A DNA stretch of 64,000 nucleotides from Hsuehochloa calcarea (GCA_036346395.1 CM070596.1:2356001-2420000); one strand, 5' to 3'. Shown: positions 13,801 to 26,343, numbered from the stretch's first letter. A program made the numbers and translations. The notes: generated by a model not told the origin, from the sequence alone.

Positions 13801-14105
13801 GGCTTACCTCAACGTGGATTAGGGAGACCAAGTCTCCGAACACCACCGGTGAAACATAATCATGTCATCTTGTTTTTACTTGTGCTTTACTTTGAGCAAT
13901 TTACATTCCTGCTTTAATTGCTTATATATCATTGTATGTTTGCTCTCTTGTATTGTCGGTGCACTTAGTTGAGCCTAGTTGATTTAGGTTTTATTTGTGC
14001 AAAACCAATTCGCTATTAGCTTCCGCATTTATATATTGGTTTAGTCCGATAAAGTTTTTAAAACCGCCTATTCACCCCCCTCTAGTCGGCCACCTCGATC
14101 TTACA
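10890..14105 (+). mobile_element. Large Copia-type solo LTR inside the CACTA element
   Basis: The right end (14064-14105) has CCGCCTATTCACCCCCC then ...CTTACA, the same terminal block seen in the LTR at 54066-55899 (gcctattcacccccccttagtcg...ctaca). No tRNA primer-binding site follows, so this is a solo LTR or a remnant. The left end is uncertain: ccattatgagttaatgg occurs at both ~10894 and ~11436. It contains a perfect CGGAACTTCCG (12433-12443) and several one-off versions between 12300 and 12680, and many short repeats around atcatgagttgatg at 11540-11800. Confidence 0.55.
13018..14025. repeat. Local duplication of LTR segment with a foreign 180-bp block between copies
   Basis: 13018-13425 is repeated at 13608-14025 (gcgtcagg...cttctcagaagcttgtgagaaggcc...). 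Between them lies a block matching 9700-9880. Both copies have small indels relative to each other. Either a template-switch event or an assembly chimera would produce this. Confidence 0.65.
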
Positions 14106-14109
14106 GTTG

Positions 14110-15600
14110 TCAGGCCGCCAAGTTGTGTGGTTGACGACCACGAGGTAGCACTCATTGTCCCGCCACCATCGCCTCTGCCTCCAGCCGCCACGCGCCTCCC
14201 CATGGTGCGCTTAGTGGACGCCTTGTACATGGCCTTGCAACTATAAAATTCAAGACAACAGAATCTTAATACAAGAATTACCGTATAACAGAAAAAATTA
14301 AAAGCTGGGCCAAATTAAAGTGTTCTGTGATGGTTGGATACAAATTTAGTTCAGAACTGTATATTGGACACAAAACGAAATCAACACGAGATATGATATG
14401 ATATGATATGTTATAGTCATGTTCAGACAATTAACTAGGATATGGTACACTATAGTCATCATCAGAAACTGACAAAAATAGAACATAATGCTGACTCCTT
14501 TAGACATGCCAAAAACAAAAGAACGGAATACGTACGTGGCTTGTAGGCTGTAGAGGTTAGTAATGGGTTCAGGAGAGCCCGCATCCACGAGGCTAACGAT
14601 GTGGACGACGATATCGTGAGGAAAAGCGACGACGATCGCCGACCTCCTCGCCTTGGTCCTCGCCATCATGCTCGGTGTGCTCATCATGGCATGTGATGAT
14701 CATTCTTCTAAAACGTCGAAGAGACACATCAGAACGCCGCAAGGCGCGACATGAAGAGACGTATCGCACGGAGTCGAAGATTGAATTATCACAGACGGTT
14801 ATATTTAAAAACCGTCTGTGAGATATGTAATCACGGACGGTTCTTATTAAAAATAATATGTGATGTTTCAACTGTAAACATAGGAAAAGGAGCGTCAACC
14901 GTATTTATGAAAAACAATTCCCAAAAAGATGGTGATGCTTTGGTTACCAACGATTTATTAGGAGCAGATTGTAATAAATTCTATACATCGGACTTCCGTC
15001 TTTATTCGTTAATTTAATCTTACCACAAGTTGTTAAGCCCATAAATAACAATCAGAAGGGGCGCGCGCTCAGAATTTAGAAAAAATCACTCACAAACTTC
15101 TCATCTTTTCTTATTTTCATTTCTTCTTAAAGTTCTCATCTCGATCCCTAGTAAAATAAAATTCACGGAACAAATCGACTTTTCGATCACCGTGCATGGA
15201 AAAAAATAAAATCCATAGATGATCTATCGACTACTTCAATTTAGATGGTCGAAAATTCAATTTGGTCTATGGATTTGAAGTCTTCAAGAAATTGGTAGAA
15301 GATCATATCCCTACGATCAGGTGATCACTTCACTGTCTATGATGTGCAACTTCCGATCGATCGATCACGTGAAGTACTTCTGCATTCTTCTGTTGATCGG
15401 AAGTTACACGTCAAGACAGTGAAGTTACACATAATACGGAACAATGTGCCTATCGGATTACATATCTTCGGCTGGGGAAATCAGCTTCAATTCGACCACT
15501 TTAAAAGATCAATCGCCCGATCGAGAGGTAATCGAATCGCTAATCGCTTGTTTCTAATTACATACGGATCCAATAAATAACCGTATGTGAATTTAGTACT
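14110..15600. other. Interior of CACTA-like element, no gene recognised
   Basis: Short frames only. CACAGACGG-type subterminal repeats lie at 14790-14840. A 33-base region at 14390-14412 has a short atgatatgat repeat. Confidence 0.35.
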
Positions 15601-15820
15601 ATCACAGACGGTTCTTGTTCAGAACTGTCTGTGATACTTCACAGATGGTTTTGAACATGAACCGCCTGTGAAGATATTACTTATTCACATGCGGTTTTTA
15701 GTGCAGTCAGAAACACAGACGTTCGCTAAACTAAAATCATCTGTGATTGTATTTAATACAGACGGTTTTGATCAGCCGTCTGTGATGAGACGTCTAGTAT
15801 TAGCCTTTTTGTATTAGTGG

Positions 15821-16587
15821 GCTTTGATCTCCGAAAAGGACTAAATTTGTTATATCACATGCAAATAATACCATTTAAGAAGAAGAAGAAAAAGAGAGAG
15901 CCTTGGACAGTGGGAAGCGTGTGGTCAACTCAATAGCACAGACCGTGCGAAAAGGTACTCACTCCAATTGTTAGAGCATTCAGTCCAAGACATGAACGAA
16001 TCGAACGCAATTAGAGCATCAGATGTGCGCAACCACGATTTCGCAAGGCTAGCGTGAGTTGTGCCGGCTATCAATAATCTCACCCGGAGCTACAGAAATC
16101 AGTATACAATCTCAAGAAAATTGTGTTGGGAGGTTCCCTTCCTTGTTCGCATCTGAACATCCTATGCCGCGCCAAAATTGCCAAGAGTGATCGATCGAGC
16201 GAATCCTTGTCTCCATGCGTTAATTTTAGGCACAATTTTCACCCATGTGGTGGAGTGGATAGAGCCATCGGTTACTTGCTTTTTCTTTGCCCGGTCGTCG
16301 AGGGTCTCGCAACCGCACGCATGCACGAGAATCGCCATTTTTTTTTATTTACCGTCTCCCTCCCTCCCTCCTCCGGCTCCGGTGGTCGGCCTTAATTGGT
16401 CACCACCACCTCAAAATAAACCAGCCCGAATCAGCCAACGTGGTGACGAATTAGGCAAGAAGAGCACCAGGCCAGGCAGGGGATTGAGTTGAATCGAATC
16501 GAATCGAATTCATTAACGCCTCGCCTCAATATCGACGATCATCCCTTCCAAGAAGAGAGGAGACGAGGAGATTGGGGAGGGTGCGGC
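15821..16587 (+). other. Upstream region of the XTH gene
   Basis: About 770 bases between the CACTA terminus and the XTH start codon. It includes a CT-rich stretch at 16344-16380 and a (aatcg)n micro-repeat at 16491-16507. I see no certain TATA box or other diagnostic element. Confidence 0.3.
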
Positions 16588-18302
16588 ATGGTCCGTTTGA
16601 CGTCTTCGGCGGCCGGAGTGGCCGCCGTGGCGACGGCGGCGCTGGTCCTCCTGGGCGTGGCCGCGGCCCTGCAGCCGATCAACGTGACGACGATGGCGTT
16701 CGAGGAGGGGTACACGCCGCTGTTCGGCTTCGACAACATCCTCCGCTCCGCCGACGACCGCACCGTCAGCCTCCTCCTCGACCGATCCACCGGTAAAGCA
16801 CCAATCCCGTTCGTTCTTGACATGCATTTCAACAACAACGCGTTGCCGACGAAGCTTAATTAGTAATTTCTGGCCGGATTCAATTCGCTGTCAGGCTCTG
16901 GGTTCATCTCGTCGTCCATGTACCAGCACGGCTTCTTCAGCGCCTCCATCAAGCTCCCCTCCGACTACACCGCCGGTGTCGTCGTCGCATTCTACGTGAG
17001 TAGCCCAATTTTCTCCACCCCCTTTGAAGCAATGTGTATATACATAAATCATACATGTGAGCTCAGTTCATGCATGCTACAGTGGTTTCGTGCTCCTCAG
17101 CTCCTGTACATGCCGCTACGAGTGTTTTATTCCGAGAACGAGAATGCGTTGCGTTGAGTGCCTGTCCGATCAAACCCGATCATGGCGACATCGTTATTTT
17201 TCGATGGTAACGCACGCAATATAATCCTGTATTTCCAATTGTAATTGCCACAAATAAATTCATGAGAGCGCATGCATTGTTTCCCAGTTAATTAACCATG
17301 GAACGATCGAGTAGATTTTTTTTTTCTATTCTAGGGCCATCAATTTCGCGGTCTAGGAAGGCTAGCTAATTACAGTGAAAAAATTGACGTCTATGGCGTA
17401 CTCTTAATTTGGACTAATTTTGTCAAACTAGTCGACACTTTTTTGTGTGTGTCTTTAGTTTGTAAAAACACAAATTTTTTTTTTTAAAAAAAAATTGATT
17501 TTGATTATTGGTTGTTTCGTAATCAACACAGTAAAAGGCAAATGATCCATTGATATATGTGCAGACGTCGAACGGCGACGTGTTCGAGAAGACGCACGAC
17601 GAGCTGGACTTCGAGTTCCTGGGCAACATCCGCGGGAAGCCGTGGCGGGTGCAGACGAACTTGTACGGCAACGGCAGCGTCAGCCGCGGCCGCGAGGAGC
17701 GCTACGTCCTCCCCTTCGACCCCACCACCGAGTTCCACCGCTACTCCATCCTCTGGACACGCCGCGCCGTCGTCTTCTACGTCGACGACACTCCCGTCCG
17801 CGAGGTCCGCCGCACGCCGGCCATGGGCGGCGACTTCCCCTCCAAGCCCATGTCCCTCTACGCCACCGTCTGGGACGCATCCACCTGGGCCACCTCGGGC
17901 GGCCGCTACAGGGCCAACTACCGCTACGGGCCCTTCGTCGCCTCCTTCACCGACCTCGCCCTCCTCGGCTGCCGCGTCGACCCCATCCAGATGCTCGGAG
18001 CCGACGACCGGTGCGCCGCGGCGGCGGAGGCGCTGCAGGCGTCGGACCCGGCCGTGATGACGCTGGAGAGGCTGCAGGCGATGCGGCGGTTCAGGGAGCA
18101 GAACATGGTCTACTCCTATTGCTACGACACGCTGCGCTACTCCGTGCCCTTCCCGGAGTGCAACGTCGTCGAGTCGGAGAGGAGGAGGTTCAAGGATAGC
18201 GGCCACCTCCGGTCCGCTCTGAGGCGGCGCCGCCGTGCCGGACGGCCGGCGAGGGGCGGCAGCAGGGCCGCTGCTGACCCCACCAAGCAGGCTGACATGT
18301 AG
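16588..18302 (+). CDS. XTH: Xyloglucan endotransglucosylase/hydrolase (GH16), 3 exons
   Basis: The enzyme cuts and re-joins xyloglucan chains in the cell wall, or hydrolyses them. Exons are 16588-16792, 16895-16995 and 17565-18302, all with GT/AG borders and matching phases, giving about 347 residues. Residues 1-28 form a hydrophobic signal peptide, so the protein is secreted. The catalytic motif HDELDFEFLG (about 113-122) carries the nucleophile and acid/base glutamates at 115 and 119. It differs from the more common HDEIDFEFLG at one hydrophobic position. An N-glycosylation site NGS follows about 18 residues after the catalytic glutamate, as in the family. The C-terminal XET domain has conserved tyrosines and cysteines (YSYCYDTLRYSVPFPEC). 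An Arg-rich tail of about 35 residues is typical of the XTH27-30-like group. The exact number within the family cannot be assigned. The gene appears intact. Confidence 0.93.
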
Positions 18303-19620
18303 CAGTAACTCTCGTTAATTTACAGCACGACTCCATGCAGATGCACTTCTTATGTAGCTTGCTACTGAATGAATGGTCAGTCCATCCAAAGTTGAATAGC
18401 ATTTCCAAGTTGCGAAAGCTAGTTGGGCCTCAGAGAAGCGGCCCAGTTTACGGCCCACGCCAAAACTACCCATGAGTGACGTAATCTGGGCCTGAATACG
18501 TACGTACCTGATCCATTCCAGTGTGCATCCTAGTCACCGTCTTGCTGAGGCGTGGCTCTTCTAGAACATGATTTCCATTCGGTGCTCAGGCAAAGAAAAG
18601 CACGTGACTAGCCAGCCATGAATAAATTTTAGGTTGGACGATATGTACCAATATTATTATTTAAAAGCAAAACAAATCATATGTGAACTGTATTTGAATC
18701 GCACTTATAAGAGCGCTTGGCACTGAATGGAACAGCCTACTGCAATTCACACGTTAATATATAAAGATGAAATGAGAACAATCCATATGCTAAACCAAAG
18801 GATCGAAAGAATGCTATGGACGTCTTTTTCTGTGCCCTACCTCGGGCCCTCGCCCCTCGGCCGCCGCTCAACGCTCTCCTCGTCGCATGTGCTCAAGACA
18901 CCGCCTCACCGCGCTAGCTAGGTTAGCTTAAGTCCGGGCGCGGATCGAGAGTGAAGAAGATACATGATCGAGTTAGTGGGTTGGCCGACCATCCTCACGA
19001 TTCCCGCCCCAAAGGCATAACCCTGCCCGCTGGACCCACGATTGACGGGCCGCGCAACGCCATGTCCTCTCGCTTTTGCTCATGCCCAAAGCGCTTCTTC
19101 TCCATCTCCTGAGGATGGTACGAGGAGGGTGTTCGCCATTGAGGAACCTCCGCGCCGCCTAGACTTACCCTATTACCGGGTCTACTCCGACAAGAACACA
19201 CATAGTAAACGAGTAGGAGGACATTGCAGATATTACACAAGAGTCTCCCTTTGAAACCCGATAATGGAAATTGAATTGTTTCAATGAAATTTATGTTGGG
19301 CCTGAGAAAGGAAGGGAGTGAGGGAGGTGTGCCGAGATGCTGCTGCTGACATAGGGAGTGACATGGCAGAAACAGGACAAGTCAGGAGTTAACAATACAG
19401 AAAGAAGAAGGAAAACCAGCCAAGTAAAAGCAGGCACCGGCAGCACATAGATAGGCATCCGTCCGTCCATCTTCTCCTTACACGACACAAACCCTCCTGC
19501 AAGACACGGCATATTCCACGATATACAAGATGCGGCCTCTCAAGTCTCCTTTACCTCTGCGCCCCTCTTCCGCTCTTCCCCATTACCAAATCCACCACCA
19601 CCACTTCCTCCGCCGAGTGA
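18303..19620. other. Intergenic region between XTH and next gene
   Basis: Includes the XTH 3' UTR (18303 to about 18400). I recognise no gene, RNA or transposon terminus in the remainder. The last ~120 bases are CT-rich and probably hold the 5' UTR of the gene starting at 19627. Confidence 0.35.
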
Positions 19621-19626
19621 TCGGAG

Positions 19627-21912
19627 ATGGTGCTGTGGAGCTGACGGCGATCACGGCCTACTTCCTCGGCCTCCAGCGCACCTACCGCCTCGCCCTCCGC
19701 ATCCAGCGCCGCCTCATCCCCCAAACCACCCCAGGATCCGGGACTTCGTCTACAGGTCGGTTGATTTCTACCTCTTCTTCTGTTTTCTCTCCACGTACGT
19801 CTGTGCCCCCATACGCTTCGAAGAAACGCGTTGGATTCGTGGGGATGGGGAGGAGGAGGAGGGGATTGTTGCGGTCGTGTAACCTCAGGCTCGATCCGCT
19901 TCTTGCTGACTTTGATGCTTCCTGGCCGTGCCAATGTGATGTGCCCTGCAGGATGGTGCAGCAGAACACCGGACCATAAATAGATTTCAGTTGGCATCTT
20001 CCACTGAAATGAAAGCTAAGATGAAGCTGTCATATCGTGCAGATTTCCGTTCGATGGCAACTGGCATTTTTTATGTATGAACAGCCTAGATTGCATATTT
20101 ATCTTGGCGTCCTCACATCAATCTGTCATGCTAGTTTTCGACTTTGTGTTCTTTCCAAAGTAGAGCCCTCAACATTTTAAGGTGTCTTGTGTTGAATCAT
20201 CCAGTCGTATATCAAATGATGTCCACATCACGTGCTTGTTTCTGTAAGGAATTTTTGAAACCATTCCTGAATCCCATCCCATTTATTTCCTGTTGTATTC
20301 CTGCGAATCACAAATTTTCTGTTGCATTTATGATGTTCATCCATGCAATGGTGTGCTATTCGGTCACGGCAGTTTCTATAATGCATGACCTCAGAGCAAC
20401 ACCTCCAGTTTCTTCCCGTGTCAACCAACCAATAATAATATCTCAACATGCAAGTTGTCCAAAAAAAATCTCTTGATATGCAGAGGGAGCCTAAATGTTA
20501 TGTTGGAGTTTACTGGTGTATTGTAACCTGGGAGTTTCATCTTTTCTTCATGCAGTGTTTCTAGCTTAAAATTGGATGGCTGACACTTTTAATTTTTAAA
20601 ATGAACATATTGTAATTTATACTTTCTAGATTGCTTATTGCCGTTCATTAGGATTTGAGCAAAGTTGTGGTACACAGCCACTACTCATTGCTCAATGAAC
20701 CTGCATTTTGCATACATAGTCTTGAGGCACTTAAGTTTTCGGATTATTTACTTTTGTTTGGGGTTACCTTAAGTGGCTCTTTAGCATAAACATATGCTAG
20801 CAATGTTCCAAGAAAACTACTATTCATAAGCTCGCTATGTGTTTGAATTTCATACTGCTCAGTTCACCCAGCATAGATTTGATATGGTTCTGTGTATCCA
20901 GGCATGGACCTTGTCTGTTCTGATTTCTGAACACTGGCCACTAGATCGGTATTGTCACAATCCCTTTTCCCGTACCAGCCAGTCTCCAATATGGGCTTGG
21001 GTCCCTAAATGAAAGCCTTGTCCAACTTCTTGATAAATTTGATGTGCATAATCTACATCGATAAATTGTACCTCAACTTTGTGTTTATTCACCTTCAGGA
21101 TTCTTGACATGGTACTATGTTCTATTCTCTTGGCTTGGCAACACCCATCTTACCAACCTTGTACTTACATTGGACATTACCCTGATACCGTTTTCTATAC
21201 TGAATCCGGTCATACTTAACTTACCTTTGTAAAGACTAAGGACTAAAGCTTCCAGATTGGTAGCTTTGAGAGGTGGCAATCTGTTGCATTTTTTAATAAA
21301 ATTCTTCTGCAGATTATGGAATGGAACTAGCAAACTACTTATTGTCCTAAGTATCTGCAACATATTTGCTTAATGATTTCAATGCATTTTGTATCACCAA
21401 ATAACGATGATGTCAGTTTTTCATGGTAGTTAAGATTGATTCCTTTCTTCTCCATGATCTGCAGGCGAACACGGGGTGTTTTCAATGTTGCTGTCTCAAT
21501 GCACAAGAACATTCAGCAGAGGGACATAGAAGTTGGTCGGAACCTTGGAAACATGGTCCTTCGCTGGCTTGACCGCATGAAGCCATCTGCACAGATTCGG
21601 CCCCATCCTCCAGGCCTACCAAATGGCAACTCAGAGCGGTTCAGGCATCTCTCGACCACGAACAAGACTGTAGGATCTCAGAAGACCAGCTCTAAAACTT
21701 CGCACGATTCCAGTGGAAAGATGCTGTTTTCGCCTCTGAATATCCGGCCCAAGTCCTTCCCTGTTCTGCCTACGATGATGCAACCCACCAGAATCAGTGC
21801 AAGCAGCCAGTGTAGGCGCATTTCCTACTCCTCATTCTCATCTGTCACCGCTAAGAGGAAGGATTTGATCGAGGGTGTTTTCCGCAAGGACATTGCGCAA
21901 CTAATGGTGTAG
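19627..21912 (+). pseudogene. Conserved plant protein of unknown function, two exons, exon 1 frameshifted
   Basis: Exon 1 is about 19627-19755 and exon 2 is 21465-21912 (stop TAG), with GT/AG borders and an intron of ~1.7 kb. The exon 2 frame reads RRTRGVFNVAVSMHKN...IEVGRNLGNMVLRWLDRMKP..., which I recognise as a conserved plant family of about 190 residues without known function. In exon 1 the expected frame is broken twice: just after the ATG (gtgctgtggagctga gives an early stop), and again at the C run near 19709-19713. Between these points the readable protein (LTAITAYFLGLQRTYRL) is well preserved. Both breaks sit in or next to short homopolymers and each would be explained by one missing base. 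Sequencing error is therefore as likely as real pseudogenisation. Confidence 0.65.
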
Positions 21913-22479
21913 GGATCTATACTGTTTTTGGAATTCGATGATTTACTTGACTGAATTTTCGCCACCTAGAACAGAAGTCCCTTGTGTCATGTAATAATAA
22001 TGGATTGCCGAACAAAATTGTTGTTGCTCAGCCAGTTTAGGCCAATAGATTTCTAACCAAAGCTCAAACGACAGCATTTCATATTGGATAATGGATATGC
22101 TTACGTCTCTATTTGTCCTTGAGCTGTGCAAAAAACTGTGTGAAATTGAGAAATCAGATGATGTTCTGTTTCACTTTGCTGTTTCAATGTTACATTTAGC
22201 CTCAGGCTGGATCCTCCGCTTCTTGCTGATTGTCTGACTGTGATGCTGCTTTACTGTGGCAATGTGTTGTTCTTGCTTAGTTAATGATCCTGGCCAGTGA
22301 GTTCCCTGTAGAACATTACCACCGGAGCAAAAGTAGCTTCCGATTAGGAGATTCCGCTGAAATCTGCAGTGAAGCGTGAGCTCGTCCTCAACTTCTCCGT
22401 CAGGGAAGGCGGACTTAAACGTACATATGATGTACCTCCCAGCTCTCTTTGAGCTGCTAACGCCAACAACGCCCTCGTT
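21913..22479. other. 3' region and intergenic spacer
   Basis: 3' UTR of the preceding gene, then spacer. Nothing else recognised. Confidence 0.3.
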
Positions 22480-22740
22480 GTTTCAAGCTTGCGACTGGAG
22501 CAAATACTTCAGTGAGATCCACTGATCCTTGCCATTGCACATATCCCTTGGCGATCCCTTTGGAGCAAATACTTCGCAATCTCCCCCTCTGGATTTTTCT
22601 GAACTTTGGAAACCCATTTCAGTAACTCGATGATCTCCCATGTACCATTCCTCCTGATGGCAGCAATTTCCTCCGCCATATCCTGCCTCCAGTTCACATT
22701 ACCTTTAGCTTCTTCGCATGTTGCTTGTTCATCGATTGAC
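22480..22740 (-). pseudogene. Copia reverse-transcriptase (RVT_2) fragment
   Basis: On the minus strand the reading EEIAAIRRNGTWEIIEL...KWVSKVQKNPEGEIAKY matches the N-terminal part of the Ty1/Copia reverse transcriptase (consensus A-x-x-x-N-x-T-W-x-x-V...KWVFK-x-K). It is short, lacks the YVDD catalytic part and has in-frame damage. An isolated relic with no LTR beside it. Confidence 0.75.
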
Positions 22741-24549
22741 AGAGCCCGAATTCTTCTCCGACTTCACGAGTTTCATCATCAACTTCCTGCAGGGGCCGAG
22801 ATACCGGCGTGGCCTTTCAGGAGTCAGGGTGAACGGTGATGTCCCAATCTCTTGGACCCGATTCTGCTACTCCAAGCAGTAGCTGTAGCTCCACTGAGTA
22901 GGTTGGAAACGGAAAAAATAGAAGAGAACAATACACCCGATTCTGCAACTGCATATGCTGCTTCTCTTGGACCAAAACTACAAGCAAAATAATGGCATTT
23001 GCTAAACAAGGATTTCCCTTCAGCTACCAGGATAACGAATTAACGATACGCCTTTCTCCCACTGCACATACCCTTTTTCAAAACACAAATCTCGAATAGA
23101 AAATTCAAGCAGCAGGTGTTCTCAATGCAATTGTGCTTTACTTCAAATAAATGAAAGGGGGTATACCGATATAATTAGTATAAAATTTCAAAGTGCAAGG
23201 TGTTGTATCCGAGGGCCATTTGGTAATTTCTCAATTAGAGAAAAGAAGAAATGAAAAAAAGACAAGAAATGGTGGGGCTCACCTGCCATTGAGTAAGAGG
23301 GAGGATAAGGCTCCAACACAAACCGAAGCGCACAGGCAGTGGAGCCCTTTCCCTTTGTGGGCAGCGGTGCAGGAAGAAGCACAAGTGCTCGGGCGCTTGG
23401 GCGCCAAATTGCTGGCAACTGGCAGCGTGGTTTCCTCCCCTCCTCTTCAAAAACCCATCCTTCTTCTTGCTCTACACCGCACGAGTTTTCCCTTTGGTTC
23501 TTCCTCTCCTCTCTTCGATTTGGTTTCGGTTTGAGTCGTGTGAGCCGCCTGCTCAGTGGTTGGTCACGATGCCGCCGAAGGAGGAGGTTCGGCTCCTCCT
23601 CCTGCGCACTCCTATTCATTTCCTTACGCCATCTCCCTATTGAGGTCTGTGAGGAACTGGGGTGTTGCGCCATTGAGGTTCGTGACCGCCTGGCCTCGTC
23701 TTGATCCGGGAGAGAAGGAGTCTTCGATTGGTGATGTCACCTTGGGTGCATTCTTGCCTGCATCTTGAAGTGATTCTTGTGCCACATTTACTTCTACATT
23801 GACTTCATAATTTTGGTTTGTCCCGAATTGTGGATTGACATTGTATCTCCGACGACCACGTCTGTTTATCGCGGCACAGTGGGGTGATTGGTTTTCTCGA
23901 GTCGCCTTTGGTGTACCTTGCCCGATTCGACTAATGTGGCTTTGAGTGCCATCCGCACTGTGAATTTGCATTTGTCATATTTTTCGCTTTACTTTGCATA
24001 GTGTGTTGTTCTAGTAGAAGTTTCAAATTATATTGTTTTGGATTAATCTAGCACTTGGAGACTTTGCATAGTAATGTTGTGGGCTTAGTATATGCTCGGT
24101 GAGGATTATTGTCACTTGTGAAATTAGACTGACAACGTTGATTATAAATCAGACTTAAGCTTGTTATTTGTATACTGTTGTTAGTTCATCTCTAGTGTTA
24201 AGGAGGAAGGGCTGGACCTCACTACACAATGGTCGAGATGAGCACTAGATGCAGCTGTGCCCAAAGACCAAAAATCGAAGCTGAATCGGAGAAGCAGAAG
24301 AAACACACACAAGGGGAACTCACTGATTTCAGGTCTTTGAAAAGAGGAGATGGAGGTAGCCTTAATAGGAGGAGAGGAGGAGCACCAAACACGGTCACGC
24401 AGCCTAATGGTCGGCCGCCGAAGGGCACTGACAAGGCCTCCTCGTTGTCCCCAGGAGCTCCCATGCCGCATGAGACGGAGAGGAAGCCATTCTCATCACA
24501 TGTAAGACAGATAGTATGGAGACTACTCCACCTTATCTCTTCCTCTTCT
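22741..24549. other. Intergenic region, no recognised gene
   Basis: About 1.8 kb. Overlapping frames on both strands at 23190-23970 have mixed codon use and no recognisable domain. A Ct/GC-rich stretch at 23420-23720 could be an unrecognised 5' exon, but no convincing splice structure follows. Confidence 0.3.
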
Positions 24550-24921
24550 CCCACCGACAGGTGGGACCCACCTTCTTTCTATTTCTTCTTTTCTCAAAAT
24601 TAAAAAAAAAATACCAAATAGCCCACAGAATATCCAACACATACATTCCCAAGAATCATATCCATCATCGACATCTATTAGTCTCCACCTAATCTCTTCC
24701 TCTTTCCCACCGACAAAGGGACCCACCTTCTTTCTATTTTCTTTTCTATTTCTTCTTCTTGAAATAAAAATTACCAAATAACCCTCAAAATATCCAACAA
24801 ATACATTCCCAAGAATCATATCCATCATCGACATCTCAATTCACACCATGCATCTACAAGCTCCTAGAAGGTAACAAAATGCCATATACATATACACCAA
24901 GCAAGCATTGCTTTACCCATC

Positions 24922-24929
24922 TATAAATA
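24922..24929 (+). promoter_or_regulatory. TATA box of HSP20 copy 1
   Basis: TATAAATA in the context cccatctataaata, repeated in each unit at the same distance from the start codon. Confidence 0.7.
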
Positions 24930-24987
24930 AACAGGATCGCTGGCTCAACGAGAGTATCCAACAGAAGCCAAGTAGCTAGCTAGAGCC

Positions 24988-25020
<33 letters not shown>

Positions 25021-25058
25021 ATCAAGAAGTAGTGTCAAGAACTCAAGAGCTATATATG

Positions 25059-25535
25059 ATGTCGGTTATCTCGAGCATGCTGGGCCGGAAGCAGAGCCAG
25101 AAGAACGGGCACACCGTCGGCGGGGAGGTCGAGCCGGTGAGCGTCGACATCCTAGAACCGTTCATCGATACCATCTCGTTGATGGCGTTCACGCAAGCGC
25201 GCTGTCGCTAGGTGTGCCGTCTCACGGCGAGCATGGATCGGAAGGAGACGCCGACAAGACGAAGTTCATGGCGGACTGCCGCTTATGCAACGATCGGTGA
25301 AGGTGGAGGTGGAGGAGGAGAAGGTGCTCAAGATCATGGGCAGCCGGCGCCGGCCGAGGACAAGGCGACCGGTGGCACCGCTGAGCGGAGCTCAGAGGTT
25401 CGTGCGCACGCGGCGCCGCCGCCTCAACGCCAAGACCGACAGTGTCCAGCCGCGCTGAGAACGCGCCCTCACCATCACCATCCCCAAAGACAACGACAGG
25501 AAGGCCAGCGGAGGCTCATCCCAATCACCAACTAA
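25059..25535 (+). pseudogene. HSP20 small heat-shock protein, copy 1 (frameshifted)
   Basis: Starts ATGTCGGTTATCTCGAGC like copy 4 (an additional in-frame ATG lies directly before it). Compared with copy 4, small indels begin near 25185. They shift the frame and give a stop at about 25209, before the alpha-crystallin domain is reached. The rest of the gene can be followed by similarity to the final ...IPITN and TAA at 25535. As written it could not make a functional chaperone. The many 1-3 base indels in GC-rich sequence, beside nearly unchanged flanks, could be consensus errors. Confidence 0.8.
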
Positions 25536-26222
25536 TCGATTAGTTATACACCATCATCGAGTTCTCACTGGCTACCCTACCTCACTGTATACTTCTTCTA
25601 TAATCTATACCATGCATGCATGTGTAATTGCAGTAGAAACATACTATGTATGTGGTGAAGTATAGCATCCGTGTGCATGGTCCTGTATAGAGAGGAATAA
25701 CTGAATAAGCAATCGTATAGATGCATGATGCGTGTGTGCGTGATGGGAATGGGACGCCACGTGATGTTGTGACGTCTCACCACTCGCCAGCTTGCTTGGT
25801 GAAAGTTGTGGCATTATTTGGAGAATAAGAATAAAATTTAAAGTAAAGCTACCCAATAACCCCAAATATCCATGCATGGACTCCCGTATCCCACCTTTTC
25901 TATACATACAAAAAGTAAAGCTGAATTCTTACTTATCTTCATTTTTCTAGATTTTGAATTGACGTACTGCTCCAGGTCTCGTAACAAAGTCGTCCATGTT
26001 CCTCTCCAACCGACAGGTGGGACCCACCTTCTATCCTTTTTGTTGTTCTATTTCTTCTTTTCTCAAAATAAAAAATTACCAAATAACTCTCAAAATATCC
26101 TACACATATATTCCCAAGAATCATATCCCTGATCAACATCTCAATTCACACCATGCATCTACAAGCTCCTAGAAGCTATAGCAAGATGCCATATACACAA
26201 AGCAAGCATTGCTTTACCCATC

Positions 26223-26230
26223 TATAAATA
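26223..26230 (+). promoter_or_regulatory. TATA box of HSP20 copy 2
   Basis: TATAAATA at the same relative place as in the other units. Confidence 0.7.
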
Positions 26231-26343
26231 GACAAGATCGCTAGCTCAACGAGAGTAACCAACAGAAGCCAAGTAGCTAGCTAGAGCCAACACACACACA
26301 CACACTGATCAAGAAGTAGTGTCAAGAACTTAAGAGCTAAATC

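Larger units (their letters stand above)
10170..15820. mobile_element. Probable non-autonomous CACTA element, nested by an LTR
   Basis: The right end reads ...gtattagcctttttgtattagtg, whose reverse complement starts CACTAATACAAAAAGG, a CACTA-type terminus near 15820. Subterminal repeats around the core CACAGACGGTTC occur in both orientations near both ends (10198-10260; 14790-14840; 15602-15790), as expected of CACTA elements. No transposase was found. The left terminus near 10160-10180 is degenerate, and I could not confirm a 3-bp target duplication. Confidence 0.5.

Noticed and set aside
16513..16838. Minus-strand frames over XTH exon 1
   Set aside because: Antisense shadows of the GC-rich signal-peptide exon.
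17523..18206. 227-codon open frame on the minus strand
   Set aside because: It is the antisense shadow of XTH exon 3; high GC gives long open frames in several phases.
19551..19997. 148-149 codon frames on both strands around 19530-19997
   Set aside because: The real signal is the conserved family frame starting at 19627; the long frames are by-products of GC-rich sequence and frameshift.
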